Below, piece after piece: positions 8,628-16,718 of a DNA stretch of 64,000 bases. Every line of letters starts with the position of its first letter. Position 1 is the first letter of the stretch. The stretch is taken from positions 7,501 to 71,500 of the forward strand of contig NZ_JADOBQ010000004.1 in assembly GCF_015644665.1 (NCBI RefSeq). Direction: 5' to 3'. The notes beneath the pieces were generated by a model, which was not told where the DNA came from, did not search any database, and was given only the letters and a program-made list of their open reading frames with translations. The stretch is from Roseobacter sp. MH60115 (GTDB taxonomy: Bacteria; Pseudomonadota; Alphaproteobacteria; Rhodobacterales; Rhodobacteraceae). The position numbers were made by a program, and so were the translations under genes.

Positions 8628-9488
8628 CTATTCAGCCGCCAGCGGCGTCCGTTCCTGACCGATTTGGGCAATGTCCGCGATCACACCACGCAGGGTGCGC
8701 TGAACATCGGCGAAATGCTCGGAAGGGCGGATCAGGGATTCGTCCATGTAGATGGCGCGATCGATCTCCACCTGTACCGCATGCTGGCCGCGCGTGGGGC
8801 GTCCATAAGCCTGCGTCACATAGGCGCCGGCAAAAGGCGCGTTGCGGGTCACGACAAAGCCGGCCGAGGCAAAAGCCGCTTCAACACGGTCCACAACGTC
8901 ACCCGCTGCTGCTGCGCCAAAACGGTCCCCCAGCACAATCTCTGGGCGTTTCGCACCGGAACGGGCGATGCCTTGCACCGCCTCATGTGGCATGGAGTGG
9001 CAATCGATCAGTACCGCCTGCCCATGGTGATTCACTGCCTCATCCAGCAGACTCTGCAACGTGTTGTGATAAGGATGCCAATAGTCATCCAGCCGCCGCT
9101 TGGCTTCCACAAGGGTGATCTTGCCGCGGTAAATCGCACGGCCATTGGCCACCACGCGCGGAATGACCCCGAGGCCCGAAGCCACACGCGGGTTGTGCCC
9201 CCGGCGCCGCACGCCTTCGATCAGGGCGGGGTCAAGCTCGTCGCTGCTGCGGTTCAAATCGACGAAGGCGCGGGGCGCGCCAGCCTTGAGAAAAGTCGCG
9301 CCAAATTGCGGGGCGCAGTCAAACAGCTGATCCACAAAGGCATCTTCGGAGGTGCGGATCGCCAGATCATCCAGAACGGTTGTGCGCAGCAGAGACCACG
9401 GGTATTCCCGTCCGCTGTGAGGGGACGCGAAAACCACGCAGGACGCATTGCTTTCGGGATAACTGACTTCAAACGCTGACTTCGACAT
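8628..9488 (-). CDS. N-formylglutamate amidohydrolase family protein
   Basis: The 286-residue protein belongs to the N-formylglutamate amidohydrolase family (HutG-like, PF05013), which releases formate or hydrolyses formyl/acyl-amino acids. Recognisable blocks are FASPHSGREYP near the N-terminus, DLNRSSDELDP, IDCHSMPH (metal-ligand D and H) and a late H-x-VQVEIDR block. GGAGG sits 9 nt before the ATG at 9488; the upstream in-frame start lacks this. There are no histidine-utilisation neighbours, so the histidine-pathway role is unproven. It converges on dinB with a 3-bp gap. Confidence 0.88.
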   Translation of the reverse strand: MSKSAFEVSYPESNASCVVFASPHSGREYPWSLLRTTVLDDLAIRTSEDAFVDQLFDCAPQFGATFLKAGAPRAFVDLNRSSDELDPALIEGVRRRGHNPRVASGLGVIPRVVANGRAIYRGKITLVEAKRRLDDYWHPYHNTLQSLLDEAVNHHGQAVLIDCHSMPHEAVQGIARSGAKRPEIVLGDRFGAAAAGDVVDRVEAAFASAGFVVTRNAPFAGAYVTQAYGRPTRGQHAVQVEIDRAIYMDESLIRPSEHFADVQRTLRGVIADIAQIGQERTPLAAE

Positions 9489-9638
9489 ACGCCTTCCTCC
9501 GGCCCTGACCATAGCGCAGAAAAACCAAAAACCAAAAGCCCTTGATCTTATGCGCGACTCCTTTTAAAGACCCCGCTACCGGCGCGACTTTTCGCGCCCC
9601 ATTTTTGTTTGGGGCACAGGGTTTCGCGCAGGTAAAGT

Positions 9639-9713
9639 GGGTGATTAGCTCAGCGGTAGAGCACTTCGTTGACATCGAAGGGGTCACTGGTTCGATCCCA
9701 GTATCGCCCACCA
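9639..9713 (+). tRNA. tRNA-Val (anticodon GAC)
   Basis: A complete 75-nt cloverleaf is visible. The acceptor stem GGGTGAT pairs with ATCGCCC (one G-T), the D arm is GCTCAGCGGTAGAGC, the anticodon stem CTTCG/CGAAG holds loop TTGACAT, and the T arm CTGGTTCGATCCCAG is canonical. The anticodon GAC is at 9671-9673. The terminal CCA is encoded at 9711-9713. Confidence 0.97.
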
Positions 9714-9801
9714 CCTGTTTCACCCGTCCGGCCCGCCGGACGACCCGCAACCCCGGCGCTGGCCAGCGCGCCGACTGAGAAGAAGACATGAGGAGACGAC
9801 C

Positions 9802-9927
9802 ATGAAGGTTCGCAATTCGCTCCGCTCGCTCAAGAACCGGCACCGCGACTGCCGCATTGTGCGTCGCAAAGGCCGCGTCTACGTGATCAACAAGACCCAG
9901 CGTCGGTTCAAAGCCCGTCAGGGCTGA
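9802..9927 (+). CDS. rpmJ: 50S ribosomal protein L36 (41-residue form)
   Basis: A short gene encoding [17 protein letters not shown] and continuing [20 protein letters not shown] to ARQG. This is the 41-residue, cysteine-poor L36 variant widespread in Proteobacteria, very basic and part of the large ribosomal subunit. GAGGAG lies 6 nt before the ATG. It is 88 bp after tRNA-Val and is followed at once by a terminator, so it is probably transcribed alone or with the tRNA. Confidence 0.97.
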   Translation: MKVRNSLRSLKNRHRDCRIVRRKGRVYVINKTQRRFKARQG

Positions 9928-9943
9928 TCAAACCACGTGATGC

Positions 9944-9974
9944 AAAAAAGCCGCTCCCTCGGGGCGGCTTTTTT
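9944..9974 (+). terminator. rpmJ terminator
   Basis: An 11-bp stem AAAAAAGCCGC / GCGGCTTTTTT (9944-9954 with 9964-9974) ends in a T-run on the plus strand and an A-run that can serve the other strand, so it may act in both directions. Confidence 0.9.
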
Positions 9975-10357
9975 CATTGGGGACAGGTCGCCGTGTTTGG
10001 ACCGTCGCATACCCCGGCATGGGTGCCGTGCTGTGCTGCCGATGCTTTGTCACCCCTGGTCGAGATGTCGTCACCCAGAAAGGCGAATGTCACGACGGCG
10101 AGGTCGCCCGATATGCGGATCTGGGGCTCTCCGATGGGCACGATGGACCAGCTGCGGAATCCCGACAAGGTCCAGGTGCGGGCGTAGGCGTCGAAACTCT
10201 TCAGCACCACGACCTTGTCGTCGAAACTGTCAACGACATGGATCTGGCCGGTCGAGAACAGCGCGCGCAGCCTCTCGATATCAAAGGGATTGGTGCCGAT
10301 GTTCCAGGCCGCGAACCATCTGTTCATGCCTTCGGTAATCTGCGCGTGCGGTGTCAT
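9974..10357 (-). CDS. SnoaL-like/NTF2-fold protein with aberrant C-terminus
   Basis: A 127-residue cytoplasmic NTF2-fold protein. ITEGMNRWFAAWN, then TGQIHVVDSFD, then ISGDLAVVTFAFLGDD is the usual SnoaL-like order. The expected last beta-strands (W-x-hydrophobic-V-HEH) are missing: after AAQHGTHAG the frame runs into an unrelated cysteine-containing tail, CDGPNTATCPQ, ending in the rpmJ terminator. The C-terminus therefore looks truncated or frameshifted. The start has AAAGGA 8 nt upstream. It is last in the azoreductase operon. Function unknown. Confidence 0.7.
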   Translation of the reverse strand: MTPHAQITEGMNRWFAAWNIGTNPFDIERLRALFSTGQIHVVDSFDDKVVVLKSFDAYARTWTLSGFRSWSIVPIGEPQIRISGDLAVVTFAFLGDDISTRGDKASAAQHGTHAGVCDGPNTATCPQ

Positions 10358-10386
10358 GGTTTCAGTCCTTTCGGTCGTGGATTGTC

Positions 10387-10617
10387 TCAGCCAGCCTCGA
10401 CCCAGCGGCCGAAGCGCGCCATCAGATGCGGCATAATGAGAAAGTTCAGAAGCGGGACGACGATCAACGTCAGAACCAGCGTTCTTGCGATCAGCGGCCA
10501 GTCCCCGATGACCGGCCCGGTCAGGGCCAGCACCAGGGTGATGAGGGGGAAGATGGCTGCCCATAGAAGGGCAGCACGCCGTAGCGATGACTTGTTGATC
10601 AGGATTGGCGTCGTCAT
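10387..10617 (-). CDS. small two-helix membrane protein of unknown function
   Basis: A 76-residue protein with two long hydrophobic segments (about residues 13-33 and 43-63) and a basic C-terminal end. GAGGAG precedes the ATG by 8 nt, and it is tightly packed between two SnoaL-like genes on the same strand, which supports it as real. Size and topology recall small DUF2798-type proteins, but I cannot confirm family membership. Confidence 0.65.
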   Translation of the reverse strand: MTTPILINKSSLRRAALLWAAIFPLITLVLALTGPVIGDWPLIARTLVLTLIVVPLLNFLIMPHLMARFGRWVEAG

Positions 10618-10628
10618 GGCCTTGCTCC

Positions 10629-11174
10629 TCAGTTGCGGTCATCGCTGATGAGCGACCGTGTGGTCTCTGGGTCCGGGAAGGGAACCGCAGACGAGCCGTG
10701 CTCGTGGATGATCCGCCACGCCCCGTCCTCCTGTTTTTCAAAGATCAGGGTTACGCGGGCCTCCGGAAAGGCAATCGGATCTCCGTTAGGCATGGTGCCC
10801 GATCCCGACAGCGATACGGTGGTCCAGGCGATGTCACCCCGGACCGTGACGCGCATGTCGTCCGCCGGGACCAGCATCCATTCCGCAGGCAGCGCCATGA
10901 AACCCTCATAGTAGCGCGATGCGGCGTCCCAGCCTTCGACGCCATTATGCGGCCGGCCAAAGTCGTAGGAAAACAGACGTTCGTCCTGAACGTAGAGATG
11001 GGCGATCTGATCAATCGAGAACGGGGCGTCGGGGCTGGTGCTCCAACCCGCCACCCAGGCACCGGTCAATTGGCGCAATTCCGCGTCGTCCGCGGTGTCT
11101 TGGGCCTGTCCTAATCCAGCGACGCCAAGCGCGAATACGGCTGCGAGAGCGGTGGTTTTGAAAAACTGTGTCAT
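10629..11174 (-). CDS. exported SnoaL-like (NTF2-fold) protein
   Basis: A 181-residue protein with a signal peptide (residues 1-24, cleavage near GLGQAQ) and an NTF2-like domain: ELRQLTGAWVAGW, SYDFGRPHNGVEGWD, ITW-type strands, and the terminal WRIIHEHGS characteristic of SnoaL-like/DUF4440 proteins. It is probably periplasmic. It lies 23 bp after azoR and 11 bp before the small membrane gene, so is in the same operon. Substrate unknown. Confidence 0.8.
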   Translation of the reverse strand: MTQFFKTTALAAVFALGVAGLGQAQDTADDAELRQLTGAWVAGWSTSPDAPFSIDQIAHLYVQDERLFSYDFGRPHNGVEGWDAASRYYEGFMALPAEWMLVPADDMRVTVRGDIAWTTVSLSGSGTMPNGDPIAFPEARVTLIFEKQEDGAWRIIHEHGSSAVPFPDPETTRSLISDDRN

Positions 11175-11197
11175 GGTCTTGCTCCTTTCGATGTGTG

Positions 11198-11872
11198 TCA
11201 GGCGGCCACGGTTGCGGCTGCCGGTTTGGTCAGTTGTTTGGCCAGTTGTGAAAGTGTTTGCGCCGCAGCGGCCTGCTGGTCCGGCAGGTGCGCCTTGTCA
11301 ACGGCGGTCAGTTCGACGGCCACCTGAGTGACGTCCTGGATGCCGATAAATTTCAGCGCATAGTCGAGATAGCGCGCCTGGAAATCCCAGTCTTCGACGC
11401 CGGTTCCGGGGGCGACGGTGCCGCCGCGCGCGGTGATAACCACAGCGGATTTGCCGCTGAGCAGCCCCCAATTCTCATAAGGGGCATCCGCACGGGGCTG
11501 ATAGGTGTAGCCGGGTTGCGCGATGATATCGATCAGGTGCTTGAGGACATAGGGCACGCCGAAGTTCCACATCGGGGTCGAGATCACGATCAGGTCCGCA
11601 TCGGCGATGCGATCAATGACCTGCGTCACGCTTTTCCAGGCACGGGCCTGGTCGGAGGTCGGATCCTCGCCATTCAGCAGGGCATATTTGGCATCGATCA
11701 GCGCACCGTTGAAGTCTGGCAGGTCGGTGTTCCACAGGTCCATCCGGTCGATTTCGACGGTTGGGTTTGCAGTCTGGATGTCAGCCAGAAATTGCGTCGC
11801 CAGTGCGATGGAATGTGAGCGTTCCTTGCGTGGCGAGGCTTCGATATAGATGATCTTGTTGAGCGGTTTCAT
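11198..11872 (-). CDS. FMN-dependent NADH-azoreductase/quinone reductase (AzoR family)
   Basis: A 224-residue flavodoxin-fold oxidoreductase. Features are KIIYIEASPRKERSHS (FMN phosphate loop), STPMWNFGVPYVLKHLID (the PMYNF-type loop that contacts flavin) and VVITARGG. Family members reduce quinones and azo compounds with NADH and are typically induced by electrophiles through a divergent regulator. The ATG at 11872 has GGAG 8 nt upstream. It heads an operon with SnoaL-like proteins and is divergent from a LysR regulator, the likely controller. Confidence 0.9.
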   Translation of the reverse strand: MKPLNKIIYIEASPRKERSHSIALATQFLADIQTANPTVEIDRMDLWNTDLPDFNGALIDAKYALLNGEDPTSDQARAWKSVTQVIDRIADADLIVISTPMWNFGVPYVLKHLIDIIAQPGYTYQPRADAPYENWGLLSGKSAVVITARGGTVAPGTGVEDWDFQARYLDYALKFIGIQDVTQVAVELTAVDKAHLPDQQAAAAQTLSQLAKQLTKPAAATVAA

Positions 11873-12003
11873 TGTCATGTCTCCGGTTTGATCTGTTGTC
11901 TGGTCCTCACAAACATCACGCTGCTGGGGCTTGATTGCCAATTCGAATGGCCCGTTCTGTGATAGGCATTGCTTATTAAAGGCTGTTCTGGCAGATTTGG
12001 GTC
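11873..12003. promoter_or_regulatory. divergent azoR/lysR control region
   Basis: This 131-bp intergenic region separates divergent genes. It contains the palindrome ATTCGAAT (11941-11948) embedded in GCCAATTCGAATGGC, a plausible T-N11-A-style LysR site, followed by AT-rich TTATTAAAGG that may be part of the lysR promoter. Binding is inferred from position only. Confidence 0.45.
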
Positions 12004-12894
12004 ATGTCAGGATTCAGGCGATACGAGTGTTTTGTGGCGGTCGCCCAGACGCTGCACTTTCGCAAGGCGGCCGAACAGGTCGCGATGACGCAACCCGCGC
12101 TCAGTCAGCAGATCGCAGCGCTTGAAAAATCCCTGGGTGTGAAGCTCTTTGATCGCGATCGGCGCAAGGTAAGTTTAACCCAGGCCGGCAAAGTCCTGTT
12201 GCCTGCTGCTCGGGACGCACTAATGCAGCTGGAGAAGGCCCAGGCCGAGATCAAACGCCTTGCAGCGCAGGACGACACGCTACTGCGGATTGCCTTTCTT
12301 GAGTATCTGAAGGTTCCGCATCTGAGCCAAGTTCTGGGTGATCTCAGGCAGAAACACCCCGAGATCGACGTCCGGATGTCAGAGCTGCATTCCGACGCTG
12401 TGCTGCATGCGCTTGTTGCCCGCGACATCGAGGTCGGTGTCGGCTTCCTGCCCCCGGACCATCCCGATCTTGCGGGGCGCGAGACCATGAGCGGCGTCTG
12501 GATGGCAGCGATCCCAGAGGACCACGCCTTGTCGCAGTTCGACGAGCTTCCGCTGGACCGGCTGGCTGGGGACAGCGTGATCACCTTCGCCCGACATCTC
12601 AATTCACCGCTTTATGACAAGGTGCTGCGCCTGATGCAGTCCGCACATCCCGAGGCCCGCATTGCCTACCACGTGTCCCAACCCTCGACGGGGCCGGAGT
12701 ATGTGCGCGACGGGCTCGGGTGTTTCCTGCATGCGTCCTATGTGTTGCCCGATCTGCCGCCGGGGGTGACCCGTCGGCCCGTGTCGGGCTTTGATCCGAT
12801 CTCCATCGGGCTGATGTGGCGATCAGACCGGAAAACGAAGGCAGTTCGGGCCTTTCTTGAGGCGCACAAGCGTGAGATCGCGAAAAACGGTTGA
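12004..12894 (+). CDS. LysR-family transcriptional regulator
   Basis: A 296-residue regulator with an N-terminal winged helix-turn-helix (about 1-60, AAEQVAMTQPALSQQIAALE) and a periplasmic-binding-like effector domain (about 90-290). It is divergent from the azoR operon, the classic arrangement for a LysR protein controlling its neighbour. The effector is probably a quinone or aromatic compound, by analogy with azoreductase systems; the sequence does not show this. Confidence 0.9.
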   Translation: MSGFRRYECFVAVAQTLHFRKAAEQVAMTQPALSQQIAALEKSLGVKLFDRDRRKVSLTQAGKVLLPAARDALMQLEKAQAEIKRLAAQDDTLLRIAFLEYLKVPHLSQVLGDLRQKHPEIDVRMSELHSDAVLHALVARDIEVGVGFLPPDHPDLAGRETMSGVWMAAIPEDHALSQFDELPLDRLAGDSVITFARHLNSPLYDKVLRLMQSAHPEARIAYHVSQPSTGPEYVRDGLGCFLHASYVLPDLPPGVTRRPVSGFDPISIGLMWRSDRKTKAVRAFLEAHKREIAKNG

Positions 12895-12949
12895 CGCACC
12901 CACAGCGGTGGACCCAGCCCCGGGTCATAACCGCGCGCCCGCGCAACGG

Positions 12950-13521
12950 TCACTCGCTCAATCCGGCGGCCTTTTCGACGATGTACCAATTGCCCTCATT
13001 CCAGGTGATCGTCTGCACCATCTTCGTGATCTTCCACCCCATTTCAGTGCGCACCAGCCAGTTGTCATAATATCCGATCATGGTCTGAACCGGGCCACCC
13101 CTGACATTGGGCAAGTGATACTGGGCGTGCAACATCACGCGGACATAGGCCGTGTCTCCGTCGATCTCGATGATCAGCGGCATGGCGATATGCTGCGTGC
13201 CTTTGAGATTGGCAAAAAGGGTTTGACCGCGTTGACCCAGGCGTCGACCGATATGCTCTGCAATCCTCCGCCCAATGACGCGGTGAAATCCATCTGGATC
13301 TCATCGGTGAAGACTGATCAGTGCAGCTCCCAGTCCTGCATGTCGAACGCCAGACCATAATTGGTGATGACCTGGCGGATTTCTTCGCGGTCCAGCAGCG
13401 TCTGCAGCTTCGCCTCGACAGTATTCGTTGGGTCTACGAGGGGGGCTTGCTGCGGGGTTGCAGCGGTCGGCACCATCAGCGCTGTTGCTGCGGCCAGAAG
13501 GAAGGACTTTATCGGTGTCAT
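12950..13521 (-). pseudogene. SnoaL-like exported protein, broken by a nonsense codon and a frameshift
   Basis: Three reading-frame pieces join into one SnoaL_4-like protein. An N-terminal piece (signal peptide TPIKSFLLAAATALMVPTAA, then LDREEIRQVITNYGLAFDMQDWELH) stops at a TGA at 13318-13320 where homologues have a residue, often W, before SVFTDEIQMDF. That continues to DAWVNAVKPF, then the frame breaks at a run of five T (minus strand, 13214-13218). One more T restores FANLKGTQHIAMPLIIEID and the C-terminal piece to VEKAAGLSE. Two independent lesions make decay far likelier than sequencing error. It converges with the LysR gene. Confidence 0.85.
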
Positions 13522-13914
13522 CGGACGATCTCCATTTACGAGGGGGATTGGATCGAGGCAGCATGCCGCGTCGATCTCTTTCGTTGTGCCGCCTTCCCCT
13601 GAGGCTCCACTCAACGACTACCGTAGGAACTTGATAGCACCTACCTACACGCTCACATCGCCCAGTGTTTCGTCGCAGCTTTCCCTGATGTCATCTCTGT
13701 GGGGTTCTTGGGAGGTGCGACTTTAGCGAAGTGGTAGTAGTCGTGACCGCGTGAGGTCTTGCCCCCACGATCAGGCTCAGGAGGGACGCAGGGGTTGCGT
13801 TTGTCATGGAGTGACTCTTTTCTAAAAGATTGGGGGCAGCAAATCTGAATGCCTCGTTCCCAGAGTTTGGGGGGGCTTCAGATTGCAGAGCTGGTCTGCA
13901 GATGTTTCGGTGGG
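13522..13914. other. gene-poor stretch after the SnoaL pseudogene
   Basis: No supported gene, RNA or repeat is seen. Short open frames on both strands lack ribosome sites and recognisable content. Composition is less GC-rich than the flanks and the stretch runs into an RNase HI relic, so it looks like decayed sequence. Confidence 0.5.
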
Positions 13915-14115
13915 CTAGTTCAGTACCCGGCTCGATTGGGAGGCTTCCTGTGCGAGTTGTGCTTGCTGTGAAGCCATGCCATCGACTTCTTCGTTCCCTT
14001 GGTCATCTGAATGACCTTTGACCCATGCCCAAGTAATTTGGAGGCCTGTACGGTGTTCAGCTAGACGCTGCGTTAGGTCCATGTTCTTGACGGGCGAAGG
14101 GATCGCCTTTCTCTT
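13915..14115 (-). pseudogene. RNase HI C-terminal relic
   Basis: A 66-codon open frame reads PVKNMDLTQRL, then ITWAWVKGHSDDQGNEEVDGMA. This matches the C-terminal half of RNase HI (VKNVDLWQRL and WEWVKGHxGxxxNExxDELA), including the late catalytic-site H and D. Upstream an in-frame TAG (14116-14118) stops the reading, and no start or N-terminal catalytic carboxylates are found. Another frame further upstream (about 14120-14290) reads coherently as DLASSNPNRAVLIFYG, which may be more of the same dead gene. The parent gene is presumably elsewhere. Confidence 0.75.
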
Positions 14116-14118
14116 CTA

Positions 14119-14485
14119 GTGCATATGTGCATGAAAAGGCCAAGGTCAGCGGCCACTTGCATCATCTGCCATCCAATCTCTCCGGTTTTGCCGTAGAAGA
14201 TCAGAACGGCCCTGTTTGGATTAGATGAGGCGAGGTCAAACAAAGCGGGAACAGCATATTGTTCCCCCTGGCATCTTTGGGCTGCGGCTAGCAGGTATCA
14301 CAGAGGCGACACCCTTTGATAGCATGCGTCTGATGGACCAAACCGACCCGCAGATTTGACAGCAGATCTTTGTCGCGCGCTTGCGAGCGGCAGTTAACCA
14401 AAATCAAATGTATTCGTATTCGTGTAAAATTTTTCTCAATATAGTGGAGACATCTTAACTTCTTCAGTCACGGTTCGGAGATAAA
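14119..14485. other. gene-poor AT-richer stretch upstream of the J-domain gene
   Basis: No intact gene is visible. The left part may be the decayed N-terminal half of the RNase HI-like gene. The right part (14400-14485) is AT-rich with a direct repeat of GTATTCGT and ends in the likely promoter and ribosome site (CGGAG) of the J-domain gene. Confidence 0.5.
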
Positions 14486-15034
14486 ATGTCAGCAACACCG
14501 AAACATGCAGCCCGCGTCCTGGGCTTGACTGATGAAGCAACGCTGGCCGATGTACGGCGGGTACGGCGCGCGCTGGCGCTTAAGTATCATCCTGACCGGT
14601 CCAGCGATCCAGTGCGGTCATCGCGTCACATGGCACGTATTAATGCCGCCGCCGACACATTGATCGCTCATCTCAGAGACCAAGCCCCGAAAAAGCCTGA
14701 CGGAGAATGCCGCGACCGCCAGGAGTTTGCACAACGGAATACTGAACGCCGCGCGTCGGGCACAGGCCAAACCTCCAGAAAAGCAGGAGACCGGGCCAAA
14801 GCTGCGGCAGGGGAAAAAGCATCGCGCACTGACAAAAATGGTGCCCGCCCAGAAAGCAAAACGACGGCGCACGTGATGACGGCTCAGCCCTCTGCCCGTA
14901 AAACCTCGCCAGCAGAAAGCCTGCTGATCCGGTTGGCGACGGCCTCCTACCGCAACGTATTGGACCGGATTGGCACGGTTGCGCCTGCCCCGACGGTAGA
15001 CACAAGAGTGCTTTGCTATCCGGCTGCGCATTAA
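14486..15034 (+). CDS. small J-domain (DnaJ-like) protein
   Basis: A 182-residue protein with an N-terminal J domain (about 8-70). VLGLTDEATLADVRRVRRALALKYHPDR includes the HPD motif (H35-P36-D37) that stimulates DnaK ATPase. A charged low-complexity linker (about 70-145) follows, then a short conserved-looking C-terminal helix, LLIRLATASYRNVLDRIG. It lacks the G/F and zinc-finger regions of true DnaJ. CGGAG sits 7 nt before the ATG. The client is unknown. It stands alone beside decayed DNA. Confidence 0.75.
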   Translation: MSATPKHAARVLGLTDEATLADVRRVRRALALKYHPDRSSDPVRSSRHMARINAAADTLIAHLRDQAPKKPDGECRDRQEFAQRNTERRASGTGQTSRKAGDRAKAAAGEKASRTDKNGARPESKTTAHVMTAQPSARKTSPAESLLIRLATASYRNVLDRIGTVAPAPTVDTRVLCYPAAH

Positions 15035-15148
15035 GCCGCCCCGGAGCGCATAACGTCTCTGCTCCGGCACTCTTGCGGCAAACGGGCGCTTGGGCGTGGC
15101 ACGATAATCACTTTGGTCAAACTGCGCCTTTTAAAAGCAGACGTCGAG

Positions 15149-15177
15149 AAAAAGAGCCGCTCGCGAAAAGCGGCTCT
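15149..15177 (-). terminator. terminator of the ArsR/SRPBCC operon
   Basis: On the minus strand AGAGCCGCT pairs with AGCGGCTCT (15177-15169 with 15161-15153), followed by TTTTTC. It lies directly after the SRPBCC stop codon. Confidence 0.85.
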
Positions 15178-15184
15178 CTCCATA

Positions 15185-15607
15185 TCAGGCGGCCTCCCCA
15201 TGCACAGCCTTGCGCATGTCCATGAGATGCCCATCCCAGCCATTGTCGAGCGACAGCGTCAGATCAAAGGCTTCAGCGCCCTGCGGCAAGCCTGCGTGCT
15301 CCAGTGAAAGCTGCGTGCCGCCGGGCACGTCCGTCAAGGTCCATTTCACCAGGCTTTCCGCATCCCCCATCGGCTTCACCGTGAAGCTGTACTCAAGGTA
15401 TTCCGGCTCTCGGGCGACCTTGACCTCTCCCCAGATCAGCTTGTCGCCGCTTTGCGCGCCGAACATCTCCAACCTTGCGCCTTCTTTCAGGGTGACCTTG
15501 GGAGGATGGAACCATTCGGCCAGGTGTTTGGGCTCGGTCAGATAGGCCCAGACCTTGGCCCGGGGTGCCCGCAGGAAAATGGTTTTCCGTAAAACTGTGT
15601 CAGTCAT
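15185..15607 (-). CDS. SRPBCC/AHSA1-family protein
   Basis: A 140-residue START-like fold protein of the activator-of-Hsp90-ATPase-like group: RKTIFLRAPRAKVWAYLTEP, EWFHPPKV, then W-T-L-T and HLMDMRKAVHGE at the end. In bacteria such proteins are usually paired with an ArsR regulator and bind small hydrophobic ligands; their enzymatic role is uncertain. The ATG overlaps the ArsR stop by 4 bp (ATGA), so the two are translationally coupled. Confidence 0.88.
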   Translation of the reverse strand: MTDTVLRKTIFLRAPRAKVWAYLTEPKHLAEWFHPPKVTLKEGARLEMFGAQSGDKLIWGEVKVAREPEYLEYSFTVKPMGDAESLVKWTLTDVPGGTQLSLEHAGLPQGAEAFDLTLSLDNGWDGHLMDMRKAVHGEAA

Positions 15608-15921
15608 TTTTCATCCTTTTCGATTGCAATTTTCAGTGCGGAAAGATTGTCATCCCAGAAGCCGTCAAAGTAACTCAGCCAGTCGAAAACAGGCGTAATC
15701 CCTTTTGGATTCAGCTGGTTGATCCGTTCGCGTCCTTGCGGATGGACGGTTATCAGGCCGCCATCGCTGAGCACGGTCAGGTGTTTCTTCACTGCCGCGC
15801 GGGTCATGTCGAAGTTCTGTGCGACCTCGGCAATTGTCAGATCGCGGTCCCGCAACATCAGCAGAATGTCGCGCCGGGTCGGATCCGCCAAGGCGCGAAA
15901 GGCGGATTGTACAGGGGTCAT
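15604..15921 (-). CDS. ArsR-family transcriptional regulator
   Basis: A 105-residue winged-helix repressor: AFRALADPTRRDILLML, then TIAEVAQNFDMTRAAVKKHLTVL as the recognition helix, then LITVHPQGRERINQLNP. It lacks the cysteine metal site of classical ArsR proteins, as is usual for the SRPBCC-coupled subgroup. It heads the operon, and inverted GATAC/GTATC motifs lie just upstream, suggesting autoregulation. Confidence 0.9.
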   Translation of the reverse strand: MTPVQSAFRALADPTRRDILLMLRDRDLTIAEVAQNFDMTRAAVKKHLTVLSDGGLITVHPQGRERINQLNPKGITPVFDWLSYFDGFWDDNLSALKIAIEKDEK

Positions 15922-15933
15922 GTGTCCTCCAAT

Positions 15934-15977
15934 GTGATACTATATGGTATCTCTTTTATATAACCAAAAGGTATCAC
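15934..15977 (-). promoter_or_regulatory. putative ArsR operator/promoter
   Basis: GTGATAC (15934-15940) and GTATCAC (15971-15977) form a perfect inverted repeat. A second GGTATC (15946-15951) forms a tighter palindrome with the first arm. The site is 13-56 bp upstream of the ArsR start in an AT-rich stretch, as expected for an autoregulatory operator. Confidence 0.6.
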
Positions 15978-16013
15978 GTCAAGCCCAACGATACTTGGCG
16001 GCAAATGTGAGGA

Positions 16014-16661
16014 TCAGAAGGGCGCTGCGGCCCTTATTTTCATGGATCGCCCGCCCTGCGGATGCTTGAATCGAAGCTCGAGGCTGTGCAGCATCAGCCG
16101 CGGAAAGTCACGCGCCGGGCCTGTGGCGTAGAAAGGGTCACCGAGAATCGGGTGGCCGAGCGCCAACATATGCACCCGCAGCTGATGACTGCGCCCGGTC
16201 TTGGGGTGCAGCCGGACACGCGCGGTATCGCCCTCGTCTTTCAGCACGCGCCAATCGGTCTGTGCCGGTTTGCCCTTCTCAAAGTCCACCATCTGGCGCG
16301 GGCGGTTGGGCCAGTCGACAATCAATGGCAGGTCCACGGTGCCGGTCTTCTTCGTCGGCACGCCCCAGATCCGCGCGACATAGGTCTTCTGGGTCATCCG
16401 TTTCTCGAATTGCAATCCGAGGTGGCGTTGTGCATGGGGTGTAAGCGCAAAGATCATGACACCGGATGTATCGCGGTCTAACCGGTGCACCAGCAGCGCA
16501 TCCGGGAAAGCCGCCTGCACCCGGGCCAACAGGCAGTCCGCGAGTTCAGGTCCCTTGCCGGGCACAGAAAGCAGACCTGCAGGCTTATCGACCAGCAGCA
16601 CCTCTGCGTCCTCGTGCAGAACAACCAGGGGATCCTGAGGGGGAGCGTAAGCGTCACTCAT
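16014..16661 (-). CDS. RluA-family pseudouridine synthase
   Basis: This 215-residue enzyme isomerises uridine to pseudouridine in rRNA and/or tRNA. The catalytic aspartate is D62 in VHRLDRDTSG; other family blocks are VDKPAGLLSVPG, KTYVARIWG and HPKTGRSHQLRVHM. There is no S4 domain, so it resembles the short RluA type that modifies 23S U746 and tRNA U32 in E. coli. The exact target is inference. It is apparently monocistronic. Confidence 0.9.
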   Translation of the reverse strand: MSDAYAPPQDPLVVLHEDAEVLLVDKPAGLLSVPGKGPELADCLLARVQAAFPDALLVHRLDRDTSGVMIFALTPHAQRHLGLQFEKRMTQKTYVARIWGVPTKKTGTVDLPLIVDWPNRPRQMVDFEKGKPAQTDWRVLKDEGDTARVRLHPKTGRSHQLRVHMLALGHPILGDPFYATGPARDFPRLMLHSLELRFKHPQGGRSMKIRAAAPF

Positions 16662-16718
16662 GCCGCCTGCTCGCAGATGCGCGCGCGATGTTCAACCCTT
16701 GCGGTGCGCGCAACAGTC

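Noticed and set aside
9581-9610. GGCGCGA/TTCGCGCC hairpin before tRNA-Val
   Set aside because: No plus-strand gene upstream to terminate and the T-run is displaced; may be incidental.
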